Assembly (NCBI GenBank): GCA_944332525.1
Contig: CALVKD010000039.1
Coordinates: 1 to 35,368, forward strand
Direction of reading: 5' to 3'
DNA: 35,368 nt
Source: an uncultured Bacilli bacterium
GTDB taxonomy: Bacteria > Bacillota_I > Bacilli_A > RFN20 > CAG-449
The position numbers and the translations under genes were made by a program. The notes beneath the pieces were generated by a model. The model had not been told where the DNA came from and ran no database searches. It saw only the letters and a program-made list of their open reading frames with translations. Shown here piece by piece: positions 15,480 to 23,045 of this stretch. Each line of letters begins with the position of its first letter. The stretch's first letter is position 1.

Positions 15480-16373
15480 AATTCTAAAATGCTTTCTAAA
15501 GATATTCTTACCGAATTCAGGGGAAAATAAGACGAAATTCGCGTCCATCCATTAAGTTTTAAGGAATACTATAACGCCTTACAGGGTGATAAAAAGGATG
15601 CCTGGACAACCTATTTTACCTATGGAGGAATGCCGTTTCTATTGTCATTAAATACACATCAAGAAAAGAGCGAATATTTAAAAAATTTGTTTGACAACAT
15701 TTATATTAATGACATCTTGGAACGTCAGCACATCAAAGAAAAGATCTTACTAGACGATCTTTTGGATGTGATTTCTTCTTCGACTGGTTCCCTTACTAAC
15801 CCCAAAAAGATATCTGATACTTTTGCTTCGAAAAACCGAATTAAGATAACTGATGATACCGTAGCTAAATACCTTGATTATTTCACTGATGCCTTTTTAA
15901 TAAGCAAAGCAGTTCGTTACGATGTGAAAGGTAGAAAATACATAGGTTCACCGTATAAATACTATTTCACAGACATTGGTCTTAGGAACGCTCGACTCAA
16001 CTTTAGACAAAATGAAGAAAATCACATCATGGAAAATATCTTGTATAATGAGCTTTGCCTCCGAGGATTCGATGTCGATATCGGTGTCGTGCAATGGAAT
16101 TTCAAAAACCAAGAAGGAAAAAGCAAAAAAAGCAACCTCGAAATTGATTTTATCGCCAATGATGGGAGCAAGAAATACTATATCCAATCCGCATTCTCGA
16201 TAGGTGAGGAAGAAAAGCGACTTCAAGAGATTCGCCCCTATAAACTCATCCAAGACTCATTTAAAAAGATCGTCGTAGTAAAAGATAATATCATCCCTTG
16301 GCATGATGAAAACGGCATTCTGTATGTCGGCATAGAGAAATTCTTGCTAGATTCTACAATTATCGATTATTAA
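15480..16373 (+). pseudogene. DUF4143 (AAA_14) ATPase, 5'-truncated with in-frame stop
   Basis: The readable frame matches the C-terminal two-thirds of the AAA_14/DUF4143 ATP-binding proteins. From 15480 it gives SNSKMLSKDILTEFRGK, then TAA at 15528-15530, and then, in the same frame, DEIRVHPLSFKEYYNAL and TYGGMPFLL; family members read TEFRGRGDEIRVHPLSF here. The DUF4143 part continues normally to the stop at 16373 (DDTVAKYLDYFTDAFLISKA; KYYFTDIGLRNAR; EIDFI). The N-terminal ATPase region with the Walker motifs is missing, so this is a pseudogene by two lesions. A shortened product from ATG 15630 is possible but would lack the ATPase. Confidence 0.85.
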
Positions 16374-16667
16374 GCGCTTCAAGCAATAAGGTATATACAT
16401 TTTTATATTAAATCGTAAAAATTAAATAAATTAATAAACATTACCAGATTTATCATTTTAAAAGATTAAACATATTTGAAAATAAATAATCGCGAAATTA
16501 AGAAAATAAGTCGAAGTAGCATTTATTAGAAAAAAATTTTTTGCAGATTCACCGCTCCTAATTGAGGTTTCATTAAGAGATAGAACGCAGCCTCGTTTAA
16601 CATGATTTAGTTATTTTATGGTTTAAAAAACTAATTTTAGTATACGAAAAATTTGACCAGCTATTCT

Positions 16668-16692
16668 TGAACTGAACCCCATTTAGTTCACC
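16668..16692 (+). mobile_element. Possible IS3-family terminal repeat remnant
   Basis: TGAACTGAACCCCATTTAG followed by TTCACC resembles the terminal inverted repeats of IS150-group IS3 elements (TGAACTG-CCCC-AAAAGTT type). No transposase frame flanks it, so if real it is a solo relic. The resemblance is by eye and partial. Confidence 0.25.
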
Positions 16693-16929
16693 ATTATCAG
16701 ATTAGACACCTCTTAAGTTAAAATATACTTATTCGAAAAAGGTAATAAATTTCAATCGATAATATTATTATGGTAATAAGGTTTAAACTATTGCATAGCA
16801 GAAACTTTTTACCTAGTAATATTTATGCTAGCGAATATCAAAAATAAGTGTTTTATTAATGTAGTCTCTTTTCCTATCACAATATAAAAATACTTAAATA
16901 TTTATTTGCTAAAAAAATTATTCAATAAT

Positions 16930-16956
16930 AAAGGTAGCGCATTAGCTATCTTTTTT
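16930..16956 (+). terminator. Orphan intrinsic terminator
   Basis: AAAGGTAGC (16930-16938) pairs with GCTATCTTT (16945-16953, one G-U) around GCATTA, followed by T's. No intact gene precedes it for 550 bases; it may belong to a deleted gene or end read-through before the GH16 gene. Confidence 0.6.
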
Positions 16957-17099
16957 AATGAAGAAAATAAGGGTAAAAAATTAAATATATTAACAAATAA
17001 TTCTAATGCATATATTATAATTCTTGTTTAAACATCTACCAGCATGTATAATTTTGCAAAAGTGGATAAAGGGAATATATTTTTAAGGAGACACATTTT

Positions 17100-19073
17100 A
17101 TGAAAAAAAATTATTTAAAAATTTTAACGACAATAGTATGTGTTACAGGTTGTGGTGTTGGTTTAAGTGCTTGTAATTCTACTTCATCAAGCGTTAGTAA
17201 TGTTAGCAGTATAAATAGTTCTACTCCTAGTAGTGAAAGTAATGTTAGCACGAGCGTAAGTAGCGAAATAGAAAATATTGAAGTGGAAAGTATTACACTT
17301 AATAAGAGTTCACTTACTCTTGAAGTAGGTGAAGAAGAAACTTTAATTGCAACGATTATGCCTAATGATGCAACTAATAAAACTGTGACTTGGAATGTTG
17401 AACCAGCAGGAGTAATTACTGTAGATAATGGTAAAATAACTGCAATAGCTTCTGGTAATGCAGTTGTGATAGCTTCAGCTGGAGAAAAAAGAGCGACATG
17501 TAATGTTACTGTTAATAAAAAAGAAACTACAACTATAAATGCAACATATTATATGATTACGGTTAGTCCAACTGGTTGGGCTGTTGATGCCAACCATGCT
17601 TTTATTTTTAACAAAGATGGCACTGGTGATTTTGATGGTGCAGGTACATATACCATTGATAATGGCGTAATTACTATTACTAATAATGTGAGCCAATCTG
17701 TTTGTTACGCAAAAATTGACGGAAATATTCTGTGGTTATTTGCATCTAAAGAAGATGTAAATGATATTTCTAAATCAAGTCAAGCATTATATAGTCTAAG
17801 TGAAATTACTCAAGAAGATCGTGAAAGGATTGAATCTATTTTTGGAGATGGAGTGTTTAATCCAAATATTAAAGATCCAGTTGATGAAAATGGCGTATTC
17901 CATCTTGAGAAAATTGAAGTTGGCGGAAATTTATTAGGTGGACAACCAGCGAATGGTTATGATCCTAAATATGTAGTTGATAAAACGGATGATACACTTA
18001 AGATTGATTATGAAGGAGTTTATGGAAATTCTTATCACGTTGTAGAACTTCAAGGAATTGGTTCATATCTTCAAGAAAAAAATGTATTTACTGCAAAAGT
18101 AACAAATAATGGTGATGAAACAGTAAATCTAAGAGTTAATATTACTGCAAATAAAGTTGGAAATAATGATTCTTGTAATATTTCTGCAACTATGGATGGT
18201 GAAGTAGTAAGAACTGATTCAGAATGGGGTGGCTCTTTCTTTTATATTGAAGCTGGGAAAACAGCTAATATTGAAATCATTTATGATAATTCACGGACTC
18301 TTTATGCAGTTCAATTTATGAGTGATTCTTCAACTAACTTAGCTCAAGCTTATAATGGTAGTATTGAAATTTGCGATATGAAAATTGCTTCAGAAAATAC
18401 TTCAAGCGATGATGTCTTTGTTGATGAATCTTATCGCATTCTTGATTTTTCTAAATCTGGATATCAAGGATTCTATGCCGCTAATGGATATTCTAATGGA
18501 GGTATGTTTAATTGCTATTGGAGTAATACCTGTGCTCAAATTAATGATAACACGCTTAATATGACCGTGAAAAAAGATACAAACAATAAAAATCCTACTG
18601 GTTATTTAGGCGCTGAATATCGAACCGATAATGTTTATTCTTATGGATATTATGAAGTATGTATGAAACCAGCTAAAGGATCAGGATTAGTCTCATCATT
18701 TTTCACTTATACTAATAATCCACGCTGGGATGAAATTGATATTGAGTTTTTAGGTAAAGACACAACTAAAGTTCAGTTTAATTATTATATTGATGGTGTC
18801 GGAGGCCATGAAAAACTTTATGATCTTGGCTTTGATGCTTCATCTGAATTCCATGTTTATGCTTTTGATTGGAAAAGTAATTCTATTACTTGGTATGTTG
18901 ATGGAAAAGCAGTATATACTGCGACAGAAAGTATTCCTGAATATTCTCAACAAATAATGATGAATATTTGGAATTGTACTGGTATTGATGAATGGACCGG
19001 ACCTCTTGATGAAAGTGCCCTTCCTGCCACAGCAAGTTATAAATGGGTTGCTTATGTTCCATATGCAAATTAA
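17100..19073 (+). CDS. GH16 beta-glucanase lipoprotein with Big_2 domain
   Basis: A 657-residue secreted enzyme. The signal peptide ends in the lipobox LSAC (Cys25), followed by a Ser-rich linker, an Ig-like Big_2 domain (about 62-138: ESITLNKSSLTLEVGEEETL, TVTWNVEP, NGKITAIASG), two beta-rich regions of unknown type (about 145-435), and a C-terminal GH16 domain (about 445-657). The catalytic motif DEIDIE puts the nucleophile at Glu545 and the acid/base at Glu549, and EFHVYAFDWKSNSITWYVDG is typical of licheninases. It should cut beta-1,3-1,4-glucan at the cell surface. Codons are strongly A/T-ending, unlike the C-rich lipoprotein at 7628, suggesting transfer. Neighbouring xylose genes are broken. 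AAGGAG precedes the start. Confidence 0.9.
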   Translation: MKKNYLKILTTIVCVTGCGVGLSACNSTSSSVSNVSSINSSTPSSESNVSTSVSSEIENIEVESITLNKSSLTLEVGEEETLIATIMPNDATNKTVTWNVEPAGVITVDNGKITAIASGNAVVIASAGEKRATCNVTVNKKETTTINATYYMITVSPTGWAVDANHAFIFNKDGTGDFDGAGTYTIDNGVITITNNVSQSVCYAKIDGNILWLFASKEDVNDISKSSQALYSLSEITQEDRERIESIFGDGVFNPNIKDPVDENGVFHLEKIEVGGNLLGGQPANGYDPKYVVDKTDDTLKIDYEGVYGNSYHVVELQGIGSYLQEKNVFTAKVTNNGDETVNLRVNITANKVGNNDSCNISATMDGEVVRTDSEWGGSFFYIEAGKTANIEIIYDNSRTLYAVQFMSDSSTNLAQAYNGSIEICDMKIASENTSSDDVFVDESYRILDFSKSGYQGFYAANGYSNGGMFNCYWSNTCAQINDNTLNMTVKKDTNNKNPTGYLGAEYRTDNVYSYGYYEVCMKPAKGSGLVSSFFTYTNNPRWDEIDIEFLGKDTTKVQFNYYIDGVGGHEKLYDLGFDASSEFHVYAFDWKSNSITWYVDGKAVYTATESIPEYSQQIMMNIWNCTGIDEWTGPLDESALPATASYKWVAYVPYAN

Positions 19074-19093
19074 AAATAATTAAATATTAAAAT

Positions 19094-19125
19094 AGCAATC
19101 GGTATTGATAGCCGATTGCTTTTTA
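19094..19125. terminator. Terminator of the GH16 gene
   Basis: AGCAATCGG (19094-19102) pairs perfectly with CCGATTGCT (19112-19120), followed by TTTT on the plus strand. The minus-strand AraC remnant ends into the same site. Confidence 0.88.
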
Positions 19126-19252
19126 AGTGTTGTTTTTTCGATACGAAGTAGGAGTTTGATTTTTGAATTTTAAAAAATTACGATTGAAAATTCTTAAAGA
19201 ATTATAACCACATAATGAAGCGATATCTTGGATTGATTTATCGCTATCTTTT
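19123..19252 (-). pseudogene. AraC-family regulator, C-terminal remnant
   Basis: Read on the minus strand, this gives [18 protein letters not shown], then FNRNFLKFKNQTPTSYRK and a TAA stop at 19123-19125. That is the second helix-turn-helix of an AraC/XylS-type regulator (IxxIAxxxGYxSxxxFxRxFKxxxGxTPxxYR). The ligand-binding domain and first helix-turn-helix are absent; the frame is cut at about 19250, where xylose isomerase sequence begins on the other strand. It cannot be functional and was probably the regulator of the sugar locus here. Confidence 0.8.
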
Positions 19253-19804
19253 TACCATCTTGATAAAGATTTTAAAATGAATATTGAAGCTAACCATGCT
19301 ACTTTGGCAGGCCATACTTTTGAACATGAACTTAGAGTCAGTGCGATTAATGGAAGGTTAGGTTCTATTGATGCTAACCAAGGAGATTATTTATTGGGTT
19401 GGGATACTGATGAATTCCCATTTGATGTATATTCAGCAACATTATGTATGTATGAAGTCCTTAAAGCTGGTGGTTTAACTGGTGGATTTAACTTTGATGC
19501 TAAAAGTAGAAGACCTTCATATACATATGAAGATATGTTTGAAAGTTATATATTAGGTATGGATACTTTTGCATTAGGATTAATTAAAGCTGCTGCAATT
19601 ATTGAAGATGGTAGAATTGATGAATTTAAAAAGAATCGTTATGCTTCATTCTATAATACTGAAATAGGTAAGAAAATTATTAATGATGAAACTAATTTAC
19701 AAGAATTAGCAAATTATGCAGAAAAATTAGGAAAAGCCGAATTACCTAGCAGTGGAAAACAAGAATTATTAGAATCAATTGTTAATAATATTTTATTTAA
19801 ATAG
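19253..19804 (+). pseudogene. xylA: Xylose isomerase, C-terminal fragment
   Basis: From 19256 the frame reads [20 protein letters not shown], then [23 protein letters not shown] and on to a stop at 19802-19804, matching the C-terminal 40% of XylA (about 440 residues when intact). It keeps part of the metal site (the His of NHATLAGH and the Asp residues of GSIDAN and WDTDEFP) but lacks the N-terminal barrel with the catalytic His and the first metal ligands. The ATG at 19277 lies inside the conserved core and has no ribosome-binding site, so this is a fragment rather than a short gene. The intact enzyme converts xylose to xylulose. It is followed after 8 bases by the xylB start. Confidence 0.9.
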
Positions 19805-19812
19805 GTATTAGT

Positions 19813-20024
19813 ATGAATAAATATATTGGAGTAGATTTAGGTACTAGTTCTTCAAAATTTTTATTAGTTGATATTGAAGGGAACGTTGATAAACAATGTT
19901 CCCGTTCTTATCCAGTCTTTTATCCGCAAGATGGATGGAGTGAACAAGATCCATCTTTATGGATTGAAGCTTTAATAAGTGGTGTAAAAGAATTAACTAG
20001 TAATGAAGATATCAATGAAATAAA
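19813..20024 (+). pseudogene. xylB: Xylulokinase, N-terminal fragment
   Basis: The first 71 codons encode the start of a FGGY-family xylulokinase: MNKYIGVDLGTSSSKFLLVD (phosphate-1 motif DLGTSSSK) and then PQDGWSEQDPSLWIEA. After INEIKG at about 20024, where family members continue with GISFSGQMHGLV, the frame enters unrelated sequence and soon stops. The break falls exactly where a 25-bp copy of the IS1634-type end begins (20025). The intact enzyme phosphorylates xylulose; this fragment lacks most of the kinase. Confidence 0.88.
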
Positions 20025-20049
20025 GGGCAAAGAAATGGGGGAAGTTTCA
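20025..20049 (-). repeat. Solo 25-bp inverted repeat, identical to the IS1634-type end at 35154
   Basis: The plus strand reads GGGCAAAGAAATGGGGG followed by AAGTTTCA. Its reverse complement is identical over 25 bases to 35154-35178, the left end of the IS1634-type element; the next base on each side differs. No transposase accompanies it. It joins the broken xylB gene to the broken frame on the other side. Confidence 0.85.
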
Positions 20050-20237
20050 GCTCTACGGTTATCCTTTAAGAGATTCAAAATCACAATCTCGTCTTTACTT
20101 ATTTCGCCATTTATTTCGCCACTCTTATTTCTATTTGTTCGAGAAATCGGTTGATTTCTTAAATAGGATTTTAAATCTCTTTCAAAGAAATCTGTCGGCA
20201 AATTATCATTAGCGAATGAGTCGAATATAAAATACTT
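20050..20237 (-). pseudogene. Fragment of an unidentified gene (possibly AlbA_2/Schlafen-type regulator)
   Basis: On the minus strand a frame runs from a stop at 20238 to the inverted repeat: NDNLPTDFFERDLKSYLRNQ, then SGEINGEISKDEIVILNLLK and DNRRAE. The GEINGEI stretch followed by a helix is reminiscent of the C-terminal winged-helix part of AlbA_2/Schlafen-type ATP-binding proteins. The frame has no start or ribosome-binding site and is cut at the repeat. The family call is weak. Confidence 0.35.
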
Positions 20238-20263
20238 CTAAAATATTTGTACTAATTACATTA

Positions 20264-21172
20264 TTATTTCATTTTATCAACTAAATGATATAAATCTTCC
20301 ATATTAGTTCCAATGTTATTCTTCAAGCCTTCTAAACTCGTACAATATTTTCTAGCATTTTGAATGGCTATTTCTGTCTTTTTAATATAATCATCCACAT
20401 TAAAGAATTTCTTATTGAAAGAACTATCATATTTCTTCAAAGCATCATAAACATATTGCGCGGATTTATCATCTTTTTCCCAGTTTGTTTTATCTATTTC
20501 TTCGGCGTTTGTATGATGCAATAGAAACCAAAATTCTATGCACGGATTGGATATTATCAAGGTAATATTATTCTCTTTTGTCTTAATCAACACATCATCG
20601 TATTGGTTGTCTTTAAAGCTACCTATGTCGCGATCGCCAATGATAACTATAGTATCAATATCCTTACAAAAAGTTGACTGCTCCTCGATAAGGGAAATTA
20701 ATAATTTTTCGTTCACAATATCTTTTAGATTATTGAATAAACTTGATTTTTGAATTTCATTTAATACATCACTAATTGAATCAAAATCTATTTCATCATG
20801 TAAATTTTTGTTATGCTTACTAAGTATAGATTCAAGTTTAGATTTTAATTTTTTCTTATTAATAATAATTTCTTTTTTAGAAGAAGCATCGTAAATAATA
20901 TCAACCAAACTTTCATACATTAATTCAGCTTCTTTTTTCCCTTGAATAACATCTAAAGCAGTACTTGTAATGCTTAATAAATTACTTGATTCTGGATTAG
21001 ATTTGTTTCTATAAAAGTAAAAAGTTTTTGAATTAATTTTTTTATTTTCAATTATTTTTTTAATGTAATTTACCTCAGTTTTCATTCCTTCTAAGGCAAA
21101 AAAATACTTCTTATTTACTTCTCTTATTCTTGATGGCCTATTAAAAGAACTTAAGGAAGCTATTCTCGGCAT
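20264..21172 (-). CDS. RloB/AbiLii-like TOPRIM-type defence protein
   Basis: A 302-residue RloB-family protein, the second component of AbiL-type abortive-infection systems; the TOPRIM-like fold is predicted to act on nucleic acid. The first acidic motif is FALEGMKTEVNYI (Glu28, residues 25-37), the DxD is VIIGDRD (Asp180, Asp182), and the C-terminal signature SNPCIEFWFLLHH is at 208-220. Most RloB proteins are about 200-220 residues; here roughly 100 extra residues (about 65-165, Lys/Ser/Ile-rich and helical) separate the first Glu from the DxD. Its start lies inside the 3' end of the ATPase gene (13-base overlap), so the two are translated together. Confidence 0.8.
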   Translation of the reverse strand: MPRIASLSSFNRPSRIREVNKKYFFALEGMKTEVNYIKKIIENKKINSKTFYFYRNKSNPESSNLLSITSTALDVIQGKKEAELMYESLVDIIYDASSKKEIIINKKKLKSKLESILSKHNKNLHDEIDFDSISDVLNEIQKSSLFNNLKDIVNEKLLISLIEEQSTFCKDIDTIVIIGDRDIGSFKDNQYDDVLIKTKENNITLIISNPCIEFWFLLHHTNAEEIDKTNWEKDDKSAQYVYDALKKYDSSFNKKFFNVDDYIKKTEIAIQNARKYCTSLEGLKNNIGTNMEDLYHLVDKMK

Positions 21173-22512
21173 GGCTCTATGGAAGGATAAATTGCATCAA
21201 AGATTGGCACTCCACCATATCGGCCATCAAGATAGGCTTTATCAATCTTTTTATCAAATCTAACATTAAATTCCTCTAAAGAATATAACGAGCTTTTCCC
21301 TTCATCATCTTTATCAGAAAACCAAATTTCATCACGTCTTAAAATATCAAAATCTAATAATCTAGATTCATGAGTAGTGACAATTAATTGATTATTTGTT
21401 GATTTAGCTCTTTCTAAAAATAATTGAACAAATTTACAAGTTAATTGAGGATGCAACTTTCTATCTAATTCATCAATTATGAATAACTGATTATCTCTTT
21501 CAGTTAATAAAGCTTCCGCGAGATCAATAATTCTTATAGTTCCTTCCGATTCATCAGCAAGAGAAAATGGATGATGCTTATCTTTATCATGATAAAAACA
21601 AATCTTTTTGAAGGAAACATTCTCTCCTTCAAAAATAATTATCCATACATTTTTATTACTTCTTAATAATGCCGCGGATTTATTATTAGGAACTTTATTA
21701 TCATTTGAATCAATTATTCTCATTTTAAATTCATCGATGAGTTTTAAAGGAATATTTTGATATGCGGTATCATTATCAACAGTAACGCTTCCAATGCTTT
21801 CAATTCCGGTTCCAAAAGCTTTTAGAAGTTGAGCTAATTTAGATATTTTATCTTCAACCATGAAATATTCACCTGATGTTAGTATTGATTCAGGCTCGGC
21901 AATATTTAGATTATTTTCAAACCAATCATAAACGTTTTTTAGTTCTGGATTCATTTCTAAAACCGCGCTTTGCTTACTATAATTAACGAAGGAAAGAAAT
22001 AATTTAGAATCATCATTTTTGATATCATCTAAATACATTTTTAGTTTATTTTCTTTATTTTTAGAATCTTTACAAGAAAAGACACCATTTTTCATATCTC
22101 TTGTAAAAATGATAGTTTCTTTCCTTCCATCCTTTTTGATTAGCCATTCGCTAGATAATCTATTATTATCTGAATTATATTCAAAGCCATAAGAATAAAC
22201 TAGACTGTCTAACAATAGATATACCTCAAAGTAAGTAGGTTCATTTATCATAGAATCATCTAATTTAAAATAAATTGGAACTCGAAATCGTGGTAATCCT
22301 GAAACAACAATTTGTTGCATATGTTCCAAAGCTTCTACAACATTTGTTTTTCCCCCGCCGTTTGCTCCATAAATCGCGGAAAACTTTAAAACGGAATAAT
22401 CTTTTTCTTTTTTTAATCTTTCTTCATACGATTTAGTGTTTCCAGCAATCATAGAAAACTCTTGAACGTTTTTATATGACTTATAGTTTTTAAAATTAAA
22501 TTTTAATAACAT
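21160..22512 (-). CDS. RloA/AbiLi-like AAA ATPase
   Basis: A 450-residue SMC/ABC-like ATPase (AAA_15/AAA_21 type), the first component of an AbiL/RloAB-type phage-defence pair. The N-terminus LLKFNFKNYKSYKN is typical; Walker A is YGANGGGKTN (residues 48-57), a signature-like SLADESEG lies near 315, Walker B is LFIIDELD at about 343-350, and the D-loop/H-switch region reads KLHP and VTTHES. The start has AAGGAGG 8 bases upstream. The gene is preceded by a repeat-rich 140-base promoter region and followed by the overlapping RloB gene. No restriction-modification genes, which often accompany RloAB, are present. Antiphage activity is inferred from the family. Confidence 0.82.
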   Translation of the reverse strand: MLLKFNFKNYKSYKNVQEFSMIAGNTKSYEERLKKEKDYSVLKFSAIYGANGGGKTNVVEALEHMQQIVVSGLPRFRVPIYFKLDDSMINEPTYFEVYLLLDSLVYSYGFEYNSDNNRLSSEWLIKKDGRKETIIFTRDMKNGVFSCKDSKNKENKLKMYLDDIKNDDSKLFLSFVNYSKQSAVLEMNPELKNVYDWFENNLNIAEPESILTSGEYFMVEDKISKLAQLLKAFGTGIESIGSVTVDNDTAYQNIPLKLIDEFKMRIIDSNDNKVPNNKSAALLRSNKNVWIIIFEGENVSFKKICFYHDKDKHHPFSLADESEGTIRIIDLAEALLTERDNQLFIIDELDRKLHPQLTCKFVQLFLERAKSTNNQLIVTTHESRLLDFDILRRDEIWFSDKDDEGKSSLYSLEEFNVRFDKKIDKAYLDGRYGGVPIFDAIYPSIEPCRE

Positions 22513-22532
22513 ACATCATTCCTCCTTCCAAC

Positions 22533-22673
22533 CTATAGTTTTAGATTAGCAGCCATAAAACTATTTTCAAGTGTTTTTTCACTGTATATATATTTTTTAT
22601 TCTATTTTTAATTATTTTTTATGTTTTTACGTGATTTTTTCACTAAATATTATATTTTTGCTATAGTTTTTAG
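22533..22673 (-). promoter_or_regulatory. Repeat-rich regulatory region of the AbiL-like pair
   Basis: Two nested pairs of direct repeats are visible. CTATAGTTTTAG is at 22533-22544 and CTATAGTTTTTAG at 22661-22673. Between them GTGTTTTTTCACT (22571-22583) and GTGATTTTTTCACT (22631-22644) lie 60 bases apart; each is itself an inverted repeat (AGTG..CACT). On the minus strand each of these follows within a few bases of a -10-like box: TATAAT (22649-22654) and TATATA (about 22585-22592). The -35 boxes are poor. The layout suggests two promoter/operator units. Confidence 0.45.
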
Positions 22674-22711
22674 TATCACATCTTAAAAGGTTCGAACTGC
22701 TTATATTTTTG

Positions 22712-22737
22712 AATTAAAAAAGGTTCGAATAGAACCT
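22712..22737 (-). terminator. Terminator of the tRNA-Asn/tRNA-Glu unit
   Basis: AGGTTC (22721-22726) pairs with GAACCT (22732-22737) around GAATA. An A-run on the plus strand (22716-22720) gives a U-tract on the minus strand, 25 bases after tRNA-Glu. Confidence 0.75.
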
Positions 22738-22761
22738 ACTCAAACCTCAACTTTGTAATTT

Positions 22762-22838
22762 TGGTGACCCGTACGGGATTCGAACCCATGAATGCATGCG
22801 TGAAAGGCATGTGAGTTAAGCCACTTCTCCAACGGGCC
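22762..22838 (-). tRNA. tRNA-Glu (TTC)
   Basis: A full cloverleaf is readable on the minus strand. The acceptor stem GGCCCGT pairs with ACGGGTC (one G-U), the anticodon arm is CATGC-CTTTCAC-GCATG with anticodon TTC, the T-arm contains GGGTTCGAATCCC, and CCA is encoded. It is second in a two-tRNA unit, 8 bases after tRNA-Asn. Confidence 0.95.
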
Positions 22839-22846
22839 AAAATAAA

Positions 22847-22921
22847 TGGCGCTCAGCATAGGGCTCGAACCTACAACCGATCGGTTAACAGCCGATTGCT
22901 CTGCCATTGAGCTAGCTGAGC
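22847..22921 (-). tRNA. tRNA-Asn (GTT)
   Basis: On the minus strand the acceptor stem GCTCAGC pairs with GCTGAGC, the anticodon arm is ATCGG-CTGTTAA-CCGAT with anticodon GTT, the T-arm has GGTTCGAGCC, and CCA is encoded. It is the first tRNA of the unit. Confidence 0.95.
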
Positions 22922-22952
22922 GTCTTAACTCCTGATTTATCAGGCAAGTATG

Positions 22953-22981
22953 ATAATATCTTAAAGTGAGGAATAATGCAA
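22953..22981 (-). promoter_or_regulatory. Promoter of the tRNA unit
   Basis: TTGCAT (22976-22981), exactly 17 bases, then TATTAT (22953-22958) on the minus strand, about 32 bases before tRNA-Asn. Confidence 0.65.
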
Positions 22982-23013
22982 GAAAAAAATCAAAAAAATT
23001 AATTTTTTTATAA

Positions 23014-23044
23014 AGAAAAAAATCTTCTCTTTACGAGAAGATTT
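23014..23044 (-). terminator. Terminator of the acyl carrier protein gene
   Basis: AAATCTTCTC (23020-23029) pairs perfectly with GAGAAGATTT (23035-23044) around TTTAC, with a U-tract on the minus strand. It starts directly after the stop codon. Confidence 0.85.
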
Positions 23045-23045
23045 C

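Larger units (their letters stand above)
16374..17099. other. Long intergenic region with mobile-element relics
   Basis: Over 700 bases without a supportable gene on either strand. It holds the 20-mer CTAATTTTAGTATACGAAAA (16631-16650), which also occurs with one change at 5901-5920, an IS3-like end sequence (16668-16692), a terminator-like hairpin (16930-16956) and, at the right end, the leader of the GH16 gene with an AAGGAG site. Base composition is extremely AT-rich. Confidence 0.6.

Noticed and set aside
15343-15555. 70-codon plus-strand frame before the DUF4143 remnant
   Set aside because: The part overlapping 15480-15555 is in a different frame from the DUF4143 similarity, and it has no ribosome-binding site or recognisable product.
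15630-16373. A complete 247-residue gene
   Set aside because: Family similarity continues upstream of ATG 15630 through an in-frame stop, so it is the 3' part of a broken gene.
19277-19804. A short functional xylose isomerase
   Set aside because: Similarity extends upstream of the ATG and the catalytic N-terminal part of the barrel is missing.
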